64,000 bases of DNA from Geodermatophilus sp. YIM 151500. Lineage in GTDB: Bacteria; Actinomycetota; Actinomycetes; Mycobacteriales; Geodermatophilaceae. The stretch covers positions 468,271 through 532,270 of the forward strand of contig NZ_JAOVZT010000001.1 in NCBI RefSeq assembly GCF_025716945.1. Direction: 5' to 3'. The notes under the pieces were generated by a model. The model was not told the DNA's origin, ran no database searches, and saw only the letters and a list, made by a program, of their open reading frames with translations. Numbering within the stretch: the stretch's first letter is position 1; every line of letters starts with the position of its first letter. Below are positions 1 through 9,469 of the stretch, piece after piece. The position numbers and the translations under genes were made by a program.

Positions 1-38
1 GCATAGGAAGCTTTGCCCCGGGCCGTCCGGCGTCATCG

Positions 39-734
39 TCAGCCGGGACGGCGGCCGGCGCGGAGCGTGAAGCGGCGTTCGGGCCGACCGGCGGTGCCGT
101 ACCGCTGGCGGACGTCGGCCGCCTGCTCGCTGACGAGCTGCTCGAGGTAGCGGCGGGCGCTGACCCGGGCCAGGCCCGTGCGCTCGCTGCACTCGCTGGC
201 CGACAGCCCCTCCGGCCCGGCCTCGGCCAGCGTCCGGCGGACCAGCTGCAGGGTCTCCGGCGCGATGCCCTTCGGCGTCTGGGTGGCCCGCGGCGGTTCG
301 CCGCGGGACAGCCCGAACACCCGGTCGACGTCGCCCTGCCCGGCCTCCCCCAGCTCCGCGAGCTCGCCGCGCAGCGCCGCGTAGTCGGTGAGCCGCGCCT
401 CGAAGGTGCGCCGGTCGAAGGGCTTGACCAGGTAGTGCAGCACCCCGCCGTGCAGCGCGCTGCGGATGCTCTCCACGTCGCGGGCGGCGCTGATGACCAT
501 CACGTCGACCGGCGTGCGGGCGCTGCGCAGCCGGTGCAGCACCTCCAGGCCGGTCATGTCGGGCAGGTAGACGTCGAGCAGCACCAGGTCCGGCCGCAGC
601 CGCTCCACCTCCGCCAGCGCCTGGGCGCCGGTCGAGGCGGTGCCGACCACCTCGAAGCCCGCCAGCGCGGCGACGAAGCCGGCGTGCACCTTGGCCACCA
701 TGAAGTCGTCGTCCACGACCAGGACGCCGATCAC
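39..734 (-). CDS. CitB/DctR-type response regulator
   Basis: This 231-residue cytoplasmic response regulator most likely controls the divergent tctCBA transporter. The receiver domain (about residues 3-120) has the acidic pocket D8-D9-D10, phospho-acceptor D54 (LLDVYLP) and conserved lysine K104 (LVKPF). The C-terminal part (about 155-225) looks like the winged helix-turn-helix of CitB/DcuR-like regulators. The GTG start overlaps the stop of the sensor kinase gene as GTGA, so the two are translationally coupled. The family regulates uptake of di- and tricarboxylates; the actual ligand is inferred only from the neighbouring transporter. Confidence 0.93.
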   Translation of the reverse strand: MIGVLVVDDDFMVAKVHAGFVAALAGFEVVGTASTGAQALAEVERLRPDLVLLDVYLPDMTGLEVLHRLRSARTPVDVMVISAARDVESIRSALHGGVLHYLVKPFDRRTFEARLTDYAALRGELAELGEAGQGDVDRVFGLSRGEPPRATQTPKGIAPETLQLVRRTLAEAGPEGLSASECSERTGLARVSARRYLEQLVSEQAADVRQRYGTAGRPERRFTLRAGRRPG

Positions 735-2335
735 GAGACCACCAGCGTGGGCTCGGCGGGCAGCCGGGCGGTGAACGTCGAGCCGCCGTCGGTGCTGGCC
801 GTCGCCTCGCCGCCGCGCCGCGTGCAGACCAGGTGCACCAGCGACAGCCCGATCCCCCGCTCGCCGTGCGCGCCGCTCTTCGTCGACACGCCGCGCCGGA
901 ACACCTCCTTCTCCATGCCCGGCGGCACCCCGTCACCGGAGTCGCGGACGACGACCTCCACCTCGCCGTCCACGAGCCCCAGCGACACCTCGACCCAGCG
1001 CTGCGCCGACGCGGCGGCGGCGTCCAGCGCGTTGTCGACGAGGTTGCCGACGACGGTGGCGACGTCGGAGCTCAGCTCGTCGGGCAGCGCGGGCAGTTCG
1101 GAGTCGTCGTCGACGCGCAGCTCCACGCCCAGCTCGACGGCCTGGCTGGCCTTGGCGATCAGCAGCGCCGCCACCGACGGGTCCTGCACCGCCGCGGTCA
1201 CCACGCCGCTGAACTGCGACCGGCTGGAGCTGACCCGGTGCACGAAGCGGACCGCCTCCTCGGCCTCGCCGAGCTCGATCAGCCCGGCGATGGTGTGCAG
1301 CCGGTTGCTGAACTCGTGCGCCTGGGCGCGCAGCGTGTCGGTGACGTGCCGGGTGAGGTCGAGCTCGCGGCGCAGCTCGAGCAGCTCGGTGCGGTCGCGG
1401 AGCGTGGTCACCGACCCGATCGGCCGCCCCCGGCTGGAGATCGGCAGTCGGTTGACCACGAGCACGCGACCGGCGCTGGCCACCACCCGGTCGCGCTCCT
1501 CGTCGCCGTGCAGCAGCGCCTCGCGCACCTCCTCGCCGACGCCGAGCTCGCCCAGCTCACGGCCGAGGGCGTCGCCCGGGATGCGCAGCAGCCGGATGGC
1601 CTCGTCGTTCACCAGGGTCACCCGCCCGCGGGGGTCGAGACCCACGACGCCCTCGCGGATGCCGTGCAGCATCGCGTCGCGGTGCTCGACCAGCCCGGCG
1701 ATCTCCGCGGGTTCCAGGCCGAGGGTCTGCCGCTTGACCCGGCGGGCGACCAGCAGCGAGCCGACGATGCCGATGCCGCTGGCCAGGCCGAGGTAGGTGA
1801 GCAGGTTGGGCGCGGCCGCGGCGAGCCCGTCGAGGACGGAGGGCTGCGGACGGCGGACGGCGACGAACCCGAGCGTCGCCCCCTCGTCGGACAGCACCGG
1901 CGCCATCGCGACCGCGTAGTGCGCGTCGTCCCGCTCGCGGACGCCGGTCCAGCCGCGCCCCTCCAGGACCGGGCTCTCCCCGACGTCGTACCGGCCGCCG
2001 AGCTCCGCGGGATCGGCGCTGGCCAGCACGGTCCGATCGGGGAGCGCCACGACCACCGAGTCCGAGCCGGACGTGCTGCGGGACTGCTCGGCGGCCACGC
2101 GCACGTACGTGAGGGCGGCGTCGGAGAGCACGGACCCGCGTGGCTGGATCGCGGTCCGCAACGCCTGGCTGTTGGCCAGGGTCTCCGCCACGGCCTGCGC
2201 CCGCCGGCCCTCGGTCTCTGCAGCGCGCTTGGTCGACTGGGCGACGGTCACCGCGGCGACGCCGACGAGGACGACGCAGATGATCACCACCTGCAGCGCC
2301 AGGAGCTGGCCGGCCAGCGACAGCCGCCGCTTCAC
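731..2335 (-). CDS. CitA/DcuS-type sensor histidine kinase
   Basis: This is a membrane sensor kinase of 534 residues. A first transmembrane helix near residues 8-30 and a second near 170-190 enclose an extracytoplasmic Cache-like (PDC) domain. A PAS domain (about 210-310) follows, then the dimerisation helix with phospho-acceptor His340 (QAHEFSNRLH) and an HATPase domain with N box (VVGNLVDNALDAA) and G boxes (DSGDGVP, GIGLSLV). I chose the GTG at 2335 because AGGAGG lies six bases upstream; longer in-frame starts add a Cys/Arg-rich stretch unlike any signal. It pairs with the following response regulator and is divergent from tctC, matching known citrate/tricarboxylate sensing arrangements. 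Confidence 0.93.
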   Translation of the reverse strand: MKRRLSLAGQLLALQVVIICVVLVGVAAVTVAQSTKRAAETEGRRAQAVAETLANSQALRTAIQPRGSVLSDAALTYVRVAAEQSRSTSGSDSVVVALPDRTVLASADPAELGGRYDVGESPVLEGRGWTGVRERDDAHYAVAMAPVLSDEGATLGFVAVRRPQPSVLDGLAAAAPNLLTYLGLASGIGIVGSLLVARRVKRQTLGLEPAEIAGLVEHRDAMLHGIREGVVGLDPRGRVTLVNDEAIRLLRIPGDALGRELGELGVGEEVREALLHGDEERDRVVASAGRVLVVNRLPISSRGRPIGSVTTLRDRTELLELRRELDLTRHVTDTLRAQAHEFSNRLHTIAGLIELGEAEEAVRFVHRVSSSRSQFSGVVTAAVQDPSVAALLIAKASQAVELGVELRVDDDSELPALPDELSSDVATVVGNLVDNALDAAAASAQRWVEVSLGLVDGEVEVVVRDSGDGVPPGMEKEVFRRGVSTKSGAHGERGIGLSLVHLVCTRRGGEATASTDGGSTFTARLPAEPTLVVS

Positions 2336-2407
2336 GGTCGCCTCCTGGGGTCGTCGGGCGGGGGGACGCCGCCCAGTCCAGCACGCCGCCGGTGCGCTGT
2401 GGCCGTG

Positions 2408-2441
2408 ACCACAACGACCACAACGCCCATTGCGCACGCAA
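2408..2441. promoter_or_regulatory. Candidate response-regulator site between the sensor kinase and tctC
   Basis: The divergent intergenic region (2336-2517) has lower GC than its surroundings. It carries two perfect tandem copies of ACCACAACG (2408-2416 and 2417-2425), followed by the palindrome TTGCGCACGCAA (2430-2441). Tandem direct repeats are typical of response-regulator dimer sites, so these are candidates for binding by the adjacent CitB-type regulator. No convincing -35/-10 pair was identified. Confidence 0.45.
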
Positions 2442-2517
2442 GCGTGACACGCGCCACTCGCCCTCCGCACTGTTCCTCCCGAGCGGCGGGACCCCGCCCG
2501 ACACCGAGGAGGAACAC

Positions 2518-3525
2518 ATGCGCACTGCTTCCCTGTGGAAGCTCACCGCCGGCGGGCTGGCCGCCGGGCTGGTGCTCACCGGCTGCGGCACCACCGCCGA
2601 GGGCGGCGCGGCCGCGGGCGGCGGCACCGAGGAGGGCGCGATCACCGGCCTGCAGGTGATGGTCCCCAACTCCCCCGGCAGCGGCTACGACACCACCGCC
2701 CGTGCGTGGGCCCAGGTGCTCGAGGACGAGGGCCTGGCCGAGTCGATCGAGGTCTTCAACCTCGAGGGCGCCGGCGGCACGGTCGGCCTGCAGCGGCTGG
2801 TCAACGAGGAGGGCAACGCCGGCATGCTCATGCAGATGGGCCTGGGCGTGGTCGGCGCGCAGTACAGCAACAACTCCGAGGCCACCCTCGACCAGACCAC
2901 CCCGATCGCCCGGCTGATCGAGGAGGCCGAGGCGATCGTCGTCCCGGCGAACTCGGAGTTCCAGACCCTCGACGACCTGATCGCCGGCTGGCAGGCCGAC
3001 CCGGGCGGCACGCCGGTCGGCGGCGCCTCCAACCCCGGCGGCCCGGACCACCTCACCCCGATGCTGCTGGCCCAGGAGGTCGGCGTGACGCCGACCGACG
3101 TCAACTACGTCCCCTACGACGGCGGCGGCGAGCTGCTGGCCGGCATCCTCGGCAACGACGTCGACTTCGCTGCGACGGGGATCGGCGAGGTCGCCGAGTC
3201 CGCCGCCGCGGGCGACGTCCGGATCCTCGCCGTCACCAGCGAGGCGCCCGTCGAGGGCGTCGACGCCCCGACCCTCACCGAGGCCGGCGTCGACCTGACC
3301 TTCACCAACTGGCGGGGCGTCGTGGCCGCCCCCGGCATCTCCGACGAGGAGCAGCAGCGCTTCGTCGACGCCGTCACCGCCATGGCGGAGAGCGACGCCT
3401 GGCAGCAGGTGCTCGAGGACCAGGGCTGGACCGACGCCTTCCTCAGCGGGAACGAGTTCAGCTCGTTCCTGCAGGAGGAGAGCGACCGGGTGGCCGGCGT
3501 CCTGGGCGAGCTGGGCCTGACCTGA
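2518..3525 (+). CDS. tctC: Tricarboxylate-transport substrate-binding lipoprotein TctC
   Basis: This 335-residue extracytoplasmic solute receptor belongs to the tripartite tricarboxylate transporter (Bug/TctC) family. The N terminus is a lipoprotein signal with a lipobox ending LTGC (Cys23), then a low-complexity Gly/Ala/Glu linker. The mature protein has the family pattern around VMVPNSPGSGYDTTAR and a central GGASNPGGPDH loop that contacts a carboxylate. The ATG at 2518 is preceded by GAGGAGG and removes an unlikely upstream extension. It is first in tctC-tctB-tctA and overlaps tctB by one base. The substrate is a carboxylate, possibly citrate; exact specificity cannot be read from the sequence. 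Confidence 0.95.
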   Translation: MRTASLWKLTAGGLAAGLVLTGCGTTAEGGAAAGGGTEEGAITGLQVMVPNSPGSGYDTTARAWAQVLEDEGLAESIEVFNLEGAGGTVGLQRLVNEEGNAGMLMQMGLGVVGAQYSNNSEATLDQTTPIARLIEEAEAIVVPANSEFQTLDDLIAGWQADPGGTPVGGASNPGGPDHLTPMLLAQEVGVTPTDVNYVPYDGGGELLAGILGNDVDFAATGIGEVAESAAAGDVRILAVTSEAPVEGVDAPTLTEAGVDLTFTNWRGVVAAPGISDEEQQRFVDAVTAMAESDAWQQVLEDQGWTDAFLSGNEFSSFLQEESDRVAGVLGELGLT

Positions 3526-4040
3526 TGACCGCCACCTCCGCGGGAGGCGGCACCCGGGAGCAGGGCCGCTCCGAGTACGGAGTGGCCCTGTTCCTGGGGG
3601 CCCTCGGCCTCCTCGTCGTCGTCTCGGCCCTGCTCCTCCCCGAGAGCCGGATCACCCGGGGCCCGGTCGGCCCCGCGGCCGTCCCGATCGTGGTCGGCGG
3701 CCTGCTGGTCGTCACCTCCGTGTTCCTCGCCGTCGACGTCCGGCGCGGCGGCCGGGGTGAGCCGGAGGGTGGCGAGGACGTCGACCTCACCGCCCGCAGC
3801 GACTGGCGCACCGTCGGCCTGCTGGCTGCGGCGTTCGTCGCCAACGCGCTGCTCATCGAGAGCCTCGGCTGGGTGATCTCCGGCGCCGTCCTCTTCTGGG
3901 GCTCGGCCTTCGCGCTGGGCAGCCGGCACTACGTGCGCGACCTGCTCATCGCCGTCGGCCTGTCGGTCGGCTCCTTCTACCTGTTCGCCCTCGGGCTGGG
4001 CATCGTCCTGCCCCCGGGCATCCTGAGGGGGATCCTCTGA
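3525..4040 (+). CDS. tctB: Tricarboxylate transporter small membrane subunit TctB
   Basis: This 171-residue inner-membrane protein has four to five predicted hydrophobic helices (about residues 18-38, 46-66, 92-115 and a hydrophobic C-terminal third), typical of the small TctB subunit. The ATG shares its A with the tctC TGA stop (TGATG), so I start it here and not at the long upstream open frame, which is a shadow of tctC. Its own stop overlaps the tctA start by one base. The three genes form a translationally coupled operon for secondary carboxylate import. Confidence 0.92.
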   Translation: MTATSAGGGTREQGRSEYGVALFLGALGLLVVVSALLLPESRITRGPVGPAAVPIVVGGLLVVTSVFLAVDVRRGGRGEPEGGEDVDLTARSDWRTVGLLAAAFVANALLIESLGWVISGAVLFWGSAFALGSRHYVRDLLIAVGLSVGSFYLFALGLGIVLPPGILRGIL

Positions 4041-5626
4041 TGGACGCCTTCGCCGACCTGGCCGGCGGCTTCGCCACCGCGCTGACGCCGACGAATCTCG
4101 CCTTCGCCCTGCTCGGGGTGCTGCTGGGGACGGCGATCGGCGTGCTCCCCGGCATCGGCCCGGCCATGACCGTCGCGCTGCTGCTGCCGCTCACCCGCGG
4201 GCTGGACGTGCAGCAGGCGCTGATCATGTTCGCCGGCATCTACTACGGCGGCATGTACGGCGGGTCGACCACGTCGATCCTGCTCAACACCCCCGGTGAG
4301 AGCTCGTCGGTGGTCACCGCGATCGAGGGCAACCGGATGGCCCGCGCCGGCCGGGCCGCCCAGGCCCTGGCCACCGCCGCCATCGGCTCGTTCGTCGCCG
4401 GCACCATCGCCACCCTGCTGCTGGCGCTGCTGGCGCCCACCGTCGCCGACCTCGCGGTGCAGATCTCCCCCGCCGACCGCTTCGCGGTCATGGTGCTGGC
4501 CTTCATCGCGGTGACCTCGGTCCTCGGCAGCTCCCGGGTCCGCGGCCTCGCCGCCCTGGGCCTGGGCCTGACGATCGGCCTGGTCGGCATCGACTTCACC
4601 TCCGGCCAGCAGCGGCTGACCTTCGGCATCGCCGAACTGGCCGACGGCATCGACGTCGTCGTCGTCGCGGTCGGCCTGTTCGCCGTCGGGGAGGCGCTGT
4701 GGACGGCGGCCCACCTGCGCCGCCGTCCGCTCGAGGTGATCCCGGTCGGCAACCCGCGGATGAGCCGGGCGGACTGGCGCCGGTCGTGGAAGCCGTGGCT
4801 GCGCGGCACCGCCATCGGGTTCCCGTTCGGGGCGGTCCCGGCCGGCGGCGCGGAGATCCCGACCTTCCTCTCCTACGTCACCGAGAAGCGGCTGTCCAAG
4901 CACCCCGAGGAGTTCGGCAAGGGCGCGATCGAGGGCGTGGCCGGCCCCGAGGCCACGAACAACGCCTCGGCGGCCGGTGGCCTGGTGCCGCTGCTCACCC
5001 TCGGCATCCCGACGACGGCGACGGCCGCGGTCATCCTGTTCGCCATCGAGAGCTACGGCATCCAGCCCGGGCCGCGGCTGTTCGACACCGAGCCGGAGCT
5101 GGTCTGGGGCCTGATCGCCAGCCTGTTCATCGGCAACGCGGCGCTGCTGCTGCTCAACCTGCCGTTGGCGCCGCTGTGGGCCAAGCTGCTGCGGATCCCG
5201 CGCTCCTACCTGTACGCGGGCATCCTCTTCTTCGCCAGCCTCGGCGCCTACGCGGCCAACGCCAACCAGTTCGACCTGTTCCTCCTGCTGGTCATCGGCG
5301 CGCTGGGCTTCATGATGCGGCGCTACGGGCTGCCGCTGCTGCCGGCGATCATCGGCGTCATCCTCGGCCCCTACGCCGAGGAGGAACTGCGCCAGGCGCT
5401 GCAGATCAGCAACGGCGACCTGGGCGGGCTGTTCGACCCGATGTCCGTGGTGGTCTACGCGATCGTCGCGCTGGTGCTGCTGTGGCCGCTGGTCCGCCTC
5501 GCGCTGCCCCGCAGGGCCACGGTGCCCGTCCTCGGCGAGGCCGTGCACGAGATCGAGGAGGCCCACCACCACACCGGCCTGACCGAGTCGGTCTCGGTCG
5601 AGCGGCACACCCGCCGGGAGGAGTGA
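4040..5626 (+). CDS. tctA: Tricarboxylate transporter large membrane subunit TctA
   Basis: This 528-residue polytopic protein is the transport subunit of the tripartite tricarboxylate transporter, with 10-12 predicted membrane helices. The conserved N-terminal loop [19 protein letters not shown] and the related internal segment [15 protein letters not shown], hallmarks of TctA, are present. The cytoplasmic tail is hydrophilic and His/Glu rich. The ATG overlaps the tctB stop. Transcription probably ends at the perfect hairpin at 5642-5684. Confidence 0.95.
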   Translation: MDAFADLAGGFATALTPTNLAFALLGVLLGTAIGVLPGIGPAMTVALLLPLTRGLDVQQALIMFAGIYYGGMYGGSTTSILLNTPGESSSVVTAIEGNRMARAGRAAQALATAAIGSFVAGTIATLLLALLAPTVADLAVQISPADRFAVMVLAFIAVTSVLGSSRVRGLAALGLGLTIGLVGIDFTSGQQRLTFGIAELADGIDVVVVAVGLFAVGEALWTAAHLRRRPLEVIPVGNPRMSRADWRRSWKPWLRGTAIGFPFGAVPAGGAEIPTFLSYVTEKRLSKHPEEFGKGAIEGVAGPEATNNASAAGGLVPLLTLGIPTTATAAVILFAIESYGIQPGPRLFDTEPELVWGLIASLFIGNAALLLLNLPLAPLWAKLLRIPRSYLYAGILFFASLGAYAANANQFDLFLLLVIGALGFMMRRYGLPLLPAIIGVILGPYAEEELRQALQISNGDLGGLFDPMSVVVYAIVALVLLWPLVRLALPRRATVPVLGEAVHEIEEAHHHTGLTESVSVERHTRREE

Positions 5627-5641
5627 CCCACCCTCCGGAGT

Positions 5642-5684
5642 GCGGAGTGCCACGGCGCAGGTGTCCTGCGCCGTGGCACTCCGC
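5642..5684. terminator. Bidirectional hairpin terminator
   Basis: A perfect 20-base-pair stem (5642-5661 with 5665-5684) and a three-base loop lie between the convergent tctA and MFS genes. There is no strong U tract, common for actinobacterial terminators. It could stop transcription from both sides. Confidence 0.8.
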
Positions 5685-5696
5685 TGTGCTACCGGG

Positions 5697-7109
5697 TCAC
5701 CGCGACGGATCTCCTCCGCTCGGGAGCAGGGTGGTCAGCTCGCGGACGTAGACGCCGGTGCCGTGGCCGAAGCCGGAGACCACGGGCTGCAGCCGCTCGC
5801 CGACGCGCGTCACCCGGCGGGTCACCGCCCCGGCCGGCGCGGTGACCAGGACCCGGTCGCCGACGACGGTGAGGACGAGGAAGCCGGCCGCGAGCGCCAG
5901 CAGGGCGACCGAGCCCAGGGCGGCCGGCAGGCCGGCGTGCTCGGCGACCAGCCCGATCAGCGGCGGACCGCCGAGCAACCCGGTGTACCCGACGGTCGTG
6001 GCCAGCGCGATGCCCGGGGCACCGCCGATCAGGCCCGCGCGGGCGATGGCCAGCGGGAAGACGTTCGACAGCCCCAGGCCGACGACGACGAAGCCGGCGA
6101 GCGCGACCCACAGGACCGGGGTGGTCACCGCGACCGTGGCACCGACGGCCGCCAGCAGCGCGCCGCCGGCCAGCAACCGCCGCTCTCCCAGCGTGAGCAG
6201 GAGCCAGCCGCCGGCGAGCCGGCCGCCGGCCATCGCCGACGCGAAGCCCGCGTAGCCGAGGGCGCCCAGGGTGGCCGGGGCGCCGAGCTCCTCGCGGAGC
6301 AGCAGCGCCCCCCAGTCGGTCAGCGCGCCCTCGCCGAAAGCGGTGCACCCCGCGACGGCGCCGAGCACGACCAGCGCGGCGGTGCGGCGGCGGGCGGCCG
6401 GCCCGTCCCCGGGCGCGGCGTCCGGCCCGTCCGCGGGCGCGGCGTCCGGGGCCGGCCCCGGCGCCGGCAGGGGGGCGCGGGGGGCACCCAGCAGGGCGGG
6501 GAGCGCCCACGCGGTGGCGGCCAGCCCGGCGGCCGCGACCAGCGCCAGGTGCGGCGCGACGCCGAGCACCGCGGCGGCGGCGCCGCCGACGAGGGCGCCG
6601 GCCAGGCCACCGAGGCTGAAGCCGGCGTGCAGGCCCGACAGCAGCGGCCGCCCGACCCGGGCCTCGACCTGGACGCCGAGGGCGTTCGCCGCCACGTTGA
6701 CCATGCCGGTGGCGGCGCCGAAGACCAGCAACGCGGCGCACAGGACCGGCACGGAACCGGCCAGGCCGGGCAGCAGCGCCGACAGGCAGACGGCGACGCC
6801 GGCGGCCGCACTCACCGGGCCGGCGCCGAAGCGGGCGCACCAGCGGCCGGTGAGCCGCATGCAGACCAGCGCGCCCAGCGACAGGCACAGCAGCGCGACG
6901 CCGAGCGCGGTGTGGCCGGCGCCGACCTGGGCCGCCACGCCGGGCACGCGGGCGGCCCAGCTGCCGAAGACGGCGCCGTCGAGCACGAAGAGCACGGTGA
7001 CGGCGGCCCGCAGCCGGGCCGCCGACGGTTCGGGCAGGCGGGCCCGGGTGCTGCGCGCCAGCCCGGCGACCGGCGTGCGGGCACGCGAGAACAGGGCAGG
7101 AGTGGACAT
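5697..7109 (-). CDS. MFS transporter (YbjJ/FucP-like)
   Basis: A 470-residue major facilitator with about twelve hydrophobic helices. The N-terminal half has VLFVLDGAVFGSWAARVPGV and helices rich in small residues. The central cytoplasmic loop (about residues 210-245) holds an Ala/Pro/Asp/Gly linker with a short internal duplication (PADGPDAAPGDGP). The start at 7109 was chosen because the upstream frame is hydrophilic and unlike a transporter; GAGG lies about ten bases upstream, so the ribosome site is weak. Substrate unknown. It converges with tctA and is probably monocistronic. Confidence 0.85.
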   Translation of the reverse strand: MSTPALFSRARTPVAGLARSTRARLPEPSAARLRAAVTVLFVLDGAVFGSWAARVPGVAAQVGAGHTALGVALLCLSLGALVCMRLTGRWCARFGAGPVSAAAGVAVCLSALLPGLAGSVPVLCAALLVFGAATGMVNVAANALGVQVEARVGRPLLSGLHAGFSLGGLAGALVGGAAAAVLGVAPHLALVAAAGLAATAWALPALLGAPRAPLPAPGPAPDAAPADGPDAAPGDGPAARRRTAALVVLGAVAGCTAFGEGALTDWGALLLREELGAPATLGALGYAGFASAMAGGRLAGGWLLLTLGERRLLAGGALLAAVGATVAVTTPVLWVALAGFVVVGLGLSNVFPLAIARAGLIGGAPGIALATTVGYTGLLGGPPLIGLVAEHAGLPAALGSVALLALAAGFLVLTVVGDRVLVTAPAGAVTRRVTRVGERLQPVVSGFGHGTGVYVRELTTLLPSGGDPSR

Positions 7110-7322
7110 GGGAGGAAGACCTCGGGGGGACGCCGGCCACCGGCTCGTGCGGTGGCCTCGAGGGGCAGGGAGAAGAGCACACGACCTCGGGCACCCGCGT
7201 CCCACCGTGCCAGCCGGGGGCGCGCCCCGCCGTCCGGACACGTCTCCCACCGCCGTGAGAACCGCCACGGCCCGCTGGGCCGGAGCGGGACGGCGGCCGT
7301 CCTTCTCCCCGGCGGAGCTCGG

Positions 7323-8210
7323 TCAGATGCCGCGCCAGCGCCCCTCGGTCGCGTTCCCCTCCGGCCGGCTCCGGAAGACGTTGCCCTCGGACGGCGGGAC
7401 GTCGTCCCGGGCGAGGGCGAAGACCTTGAGCAGCGGCCCGACCAGCGCGTCGTAGACCGCCGGCAGCAGCCGGAAACCGGCGATGACCAGCGGGTTCAGG
7501 ACACCGGACTGGGTCAGCCGCCGTGGTCGGTCGAGCCTGGCGACCACGGCGCGGGCGACCCGGTGCGGCGAGTAGACCGGCGGCGGCGGGCGGCCGGTGC
7601 TGCCCGCCCACGTCCCGGCCTGGGAGTAGATCGGCGTGTCCGTGCCGCCCGGCGCGACGGCGGAGACCGTGATCCCGGGCACGTCTCGGGTCTCCAGCTG
7701 CAGGGTGCGCACCAGCCCGAGCTGCCCCCACTTCGCCGCGACGTAGGAGCCCATGAGCGGGGTCGCCACCGACGCCAGCAGCGAGCTGACGACCACCAGG
7801 TGGCCGGTGCCCTGCCGGCGGAAGAGCGGCAGCACCACCCGGGCGACGTTGGCGGTGCCGTGCAGGGAGGTGTCGACGACCGTCTCGAACGCCTCGCGGG
7901 GCACGTCCTCGATGCGGCCGTAGGCCATCACCTGCGCCGAGTGGACGACGGCGTCGAGCCGGCCGAAGCGGCCGAGGGCGGCCTCCACGGCCCCGCGGAC
8001 CGCGGCCTCGTCACCCACGTCGCCGGGGCACACGAGGACGTCGGCGGCCCCGGCCTCGCGCAGCTCCGCGGCGGTCTCCTCGAGCGAGGTGCGGCCGCGG
8101 GCCACCAGGACCAGGCGGGCGCCCCGGCGGGCCAGCAGCAGCGCGGTCGCCCGGCCGATGCCGCTGGAAGCGCCGGTGACCAGCACGTTCGAGGAGGGCG
8201 TCTCGCTCAT
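7323..8210 (-). CDS. SDR family NAD(P)-dependent oxidoreductase
   Basis: A 295-residue classical short-chain dehydrogenase/reductase with the cofactor motif TGASSGIG at residues 12-19 and the catalytic pair Y156/K160 (YVAAK) preceded by a serine in VVVSSLLAS. Arg39 after the second strand (VARGR) suggests NADPH preference. The C-terminal part carries basic and hydrophobic segments, as in membrane-associated SDRs. Substrate cannot be assigned. AGGAG lies about eleven bases before the ATG. Confidence 0.92.
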   Translation of the reverse strand: MSETPSSNVLVTGASSGIGRATALLLARRGARLVLVARGRTSLEETAAELREAGAADVLVCPGDVGDEAAVRGAVEAALGRFGRLDAVVHSAQVMAYGRIEDVPREAFETVVDTSLHGTANVARVVLPLFRRQGTGHLVVVSSLLASVATPLMGSYVAAKWGQLGLVRTLQLETRDVPGITVSAVAPGGTDTPIYSQAGTWAGSTGRPPPPVYSPHRVARAVVARLDRPRRLTQSGVLNPLVIAGFRLLPAVYDALVGPLLKVFALARDDVPPSEGNVFRSRPEGNATEGRWRGI

Positions 8211-8487
8211 CCGGGTGGCCTGGCTCCTGATCGCTCACGACGGGAGGCCGCCGGCCCCGCACCGCCTCGGCTCGGTCGTCGCGAGCGGCCCTACCCGGCC
8301 ACCCCGGGCGTCATGCCACCCAGCACCCCGTCGTGCGCGGCCGGTCGCCACCGCCCAACGGCATCCGCGAATCCCTGCCCGACCCGGGACGTTCGCCCGT
8401 TCTCCCCGGCATCCCCCGCCCGTGAGGCTGTCCCCGGAGCCGTGACGCGACCGGCGCCGCGGTGCCGACCTGCGAGGAGGGACCGAC

Positions 8488-8883
8488 ATGCAGCTGAAGG
8501 AAGTGCTCTCGACGGCGCAGGACGCGATCGCGGTCCGCCGGGTGTTCGCCGAGCCGTACGAGAAGGACGGGATCACGCTGATCGCCGCCGCCCGGATCGG
8601 CGGAGGCGTCGGCGGAGGCGGTGGCCACGACGAGACCGGCCAGGAGGGCGAGGGCGGCGGCTTCGGCATGGGCGGCCGCCCGGCCGGGGCCTACGTCATC
8701 GAGGACGGCTCGGTCCGGTGGATGCCGGCCGTCGACCCCGCCCGCATGCTCACCGTCCTGGGCGCGGTCGTGGTCGCGGTCGTGCTCTCACGGGCGCGGG
8801 TGGAGACCACGCGCGCCCTCGCGGCCGGCGCCGGGCCGCGCCACCGGAGCCGGCGGCGGCGGCGCCGGGCGCACGTCCGCTGA
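8488..8883 (+). CDS. GerW (YtfJ)-family protein
   Basis: A 131-residue protein of the GerW/YtfJ family, originally named from a Bacillus sporulation protein but widespread in non-endospore-forming actinobacteria. The family core is visible: an N-terminal helix (VLSTAQDAIAVRRVFAEPYE), GITLIAAARIGGGVGGGGG, then a Gly-rich region and GAYVIEDGSVRWMPAVD. A single hydrophobic helix (about 88-102) and a very basic Arg-rich C terminus suggest membrane association. Its function in actinobacteria is not established. GGAGG lies upstream of the ATG. Confidence 0.85.
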   Translation: MQLKEVLSTAQDAIAVRRVFAEPYEKDGITLIAAARIGGGVGGGGGHDETGQEGEGGGFGMGGRPAGAYVIEDGSVRWMPAVDPARMLTVLGAVVVAVVLSRARVETTRALAAGAGPRHRSRRRRRRAHVR

Positions 8884-8924
8884 GGAGCCGCTCCCCCGGA
8901 GCCACCAACCGGAGCCACCAGCCG

Positions 8925-9338
8925 TCAGGAGCGGTCGTCGGGTGCGACCGGCGGCAACTGCTCGAGCAACCACCCCGGCCCGGCGAGCCCAGCGGCCCCG
9001 GGCAGCCGGGCCCGGAGACCGCGGTCGGCGGTCACCACCACCAGCGCGGCGCCGTCCGTCGCGAGCCGCTGGGCCTCGGTCACGATGATGTCGTCGCCGC
9101 TGCCCGGGGCGCGCACGACCGTGACGCCGTCGACGTCGGCCACGTCGCGGGCCCGGCCCTCGACGACGGCGACCACGGCGGTGCACTCCAGCGGGCCGCC
9201 GTCCGGCCCGGGGAGCCGGCGGCCGGGCAGCCCGGCCAGCCGGCCGAGCAGCCGGGCGGTGGCGCCGGCGCGGTCGCGCCACCAGCCGTCGGGCCGGGAG
9301 CCGACCACGTTGGCGGCGTCGACGAGCAGGGTGGTCAC
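8925..9338 (-). CDS. NYN/PIN-like domain protein
   Basis: A 137-residue protein that looks like a small NYN (PIN-fold) nuclease domain. The N terminus LLVDAANVVGSRPDGWWRDR carries the first acidic residue (D7) and the conserved Asn. A second acidic cluster is in SGDDIIVTEA, and the third strand motif VVVTADRGLRARL is typical of the fold. Such proteins usually bind a metal and cut RNA, but activity is inferred from family only. It is divergent from the membrane protein at 9470. Confidence 0.72.
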   Translation of the reverse strand: MTTLLVDAANVVGSRPDGWWRDRAGATARLLGRLAGLPGRRLPGPDGGPLECTAVVAVVEGRARDVADVDGVTVVRAPGSGDDIIVTEAQRLATDGAALVVVTADRGLRARLPGAAGLAGPGWLLEQLPPVAPDDRS

Positions 9339-9469
9339 GACCGGCCGCCGTCCCGCCCGATCGCCCGATCAGGCGACCGAGCAGCCCGTTTGGCCGTGCG
9401 CCGGCCGGGAACCCTGCACGGCACACGACGGGGGATCACTGCGGCACGCCCGCACGGAGGAGGCCCACC

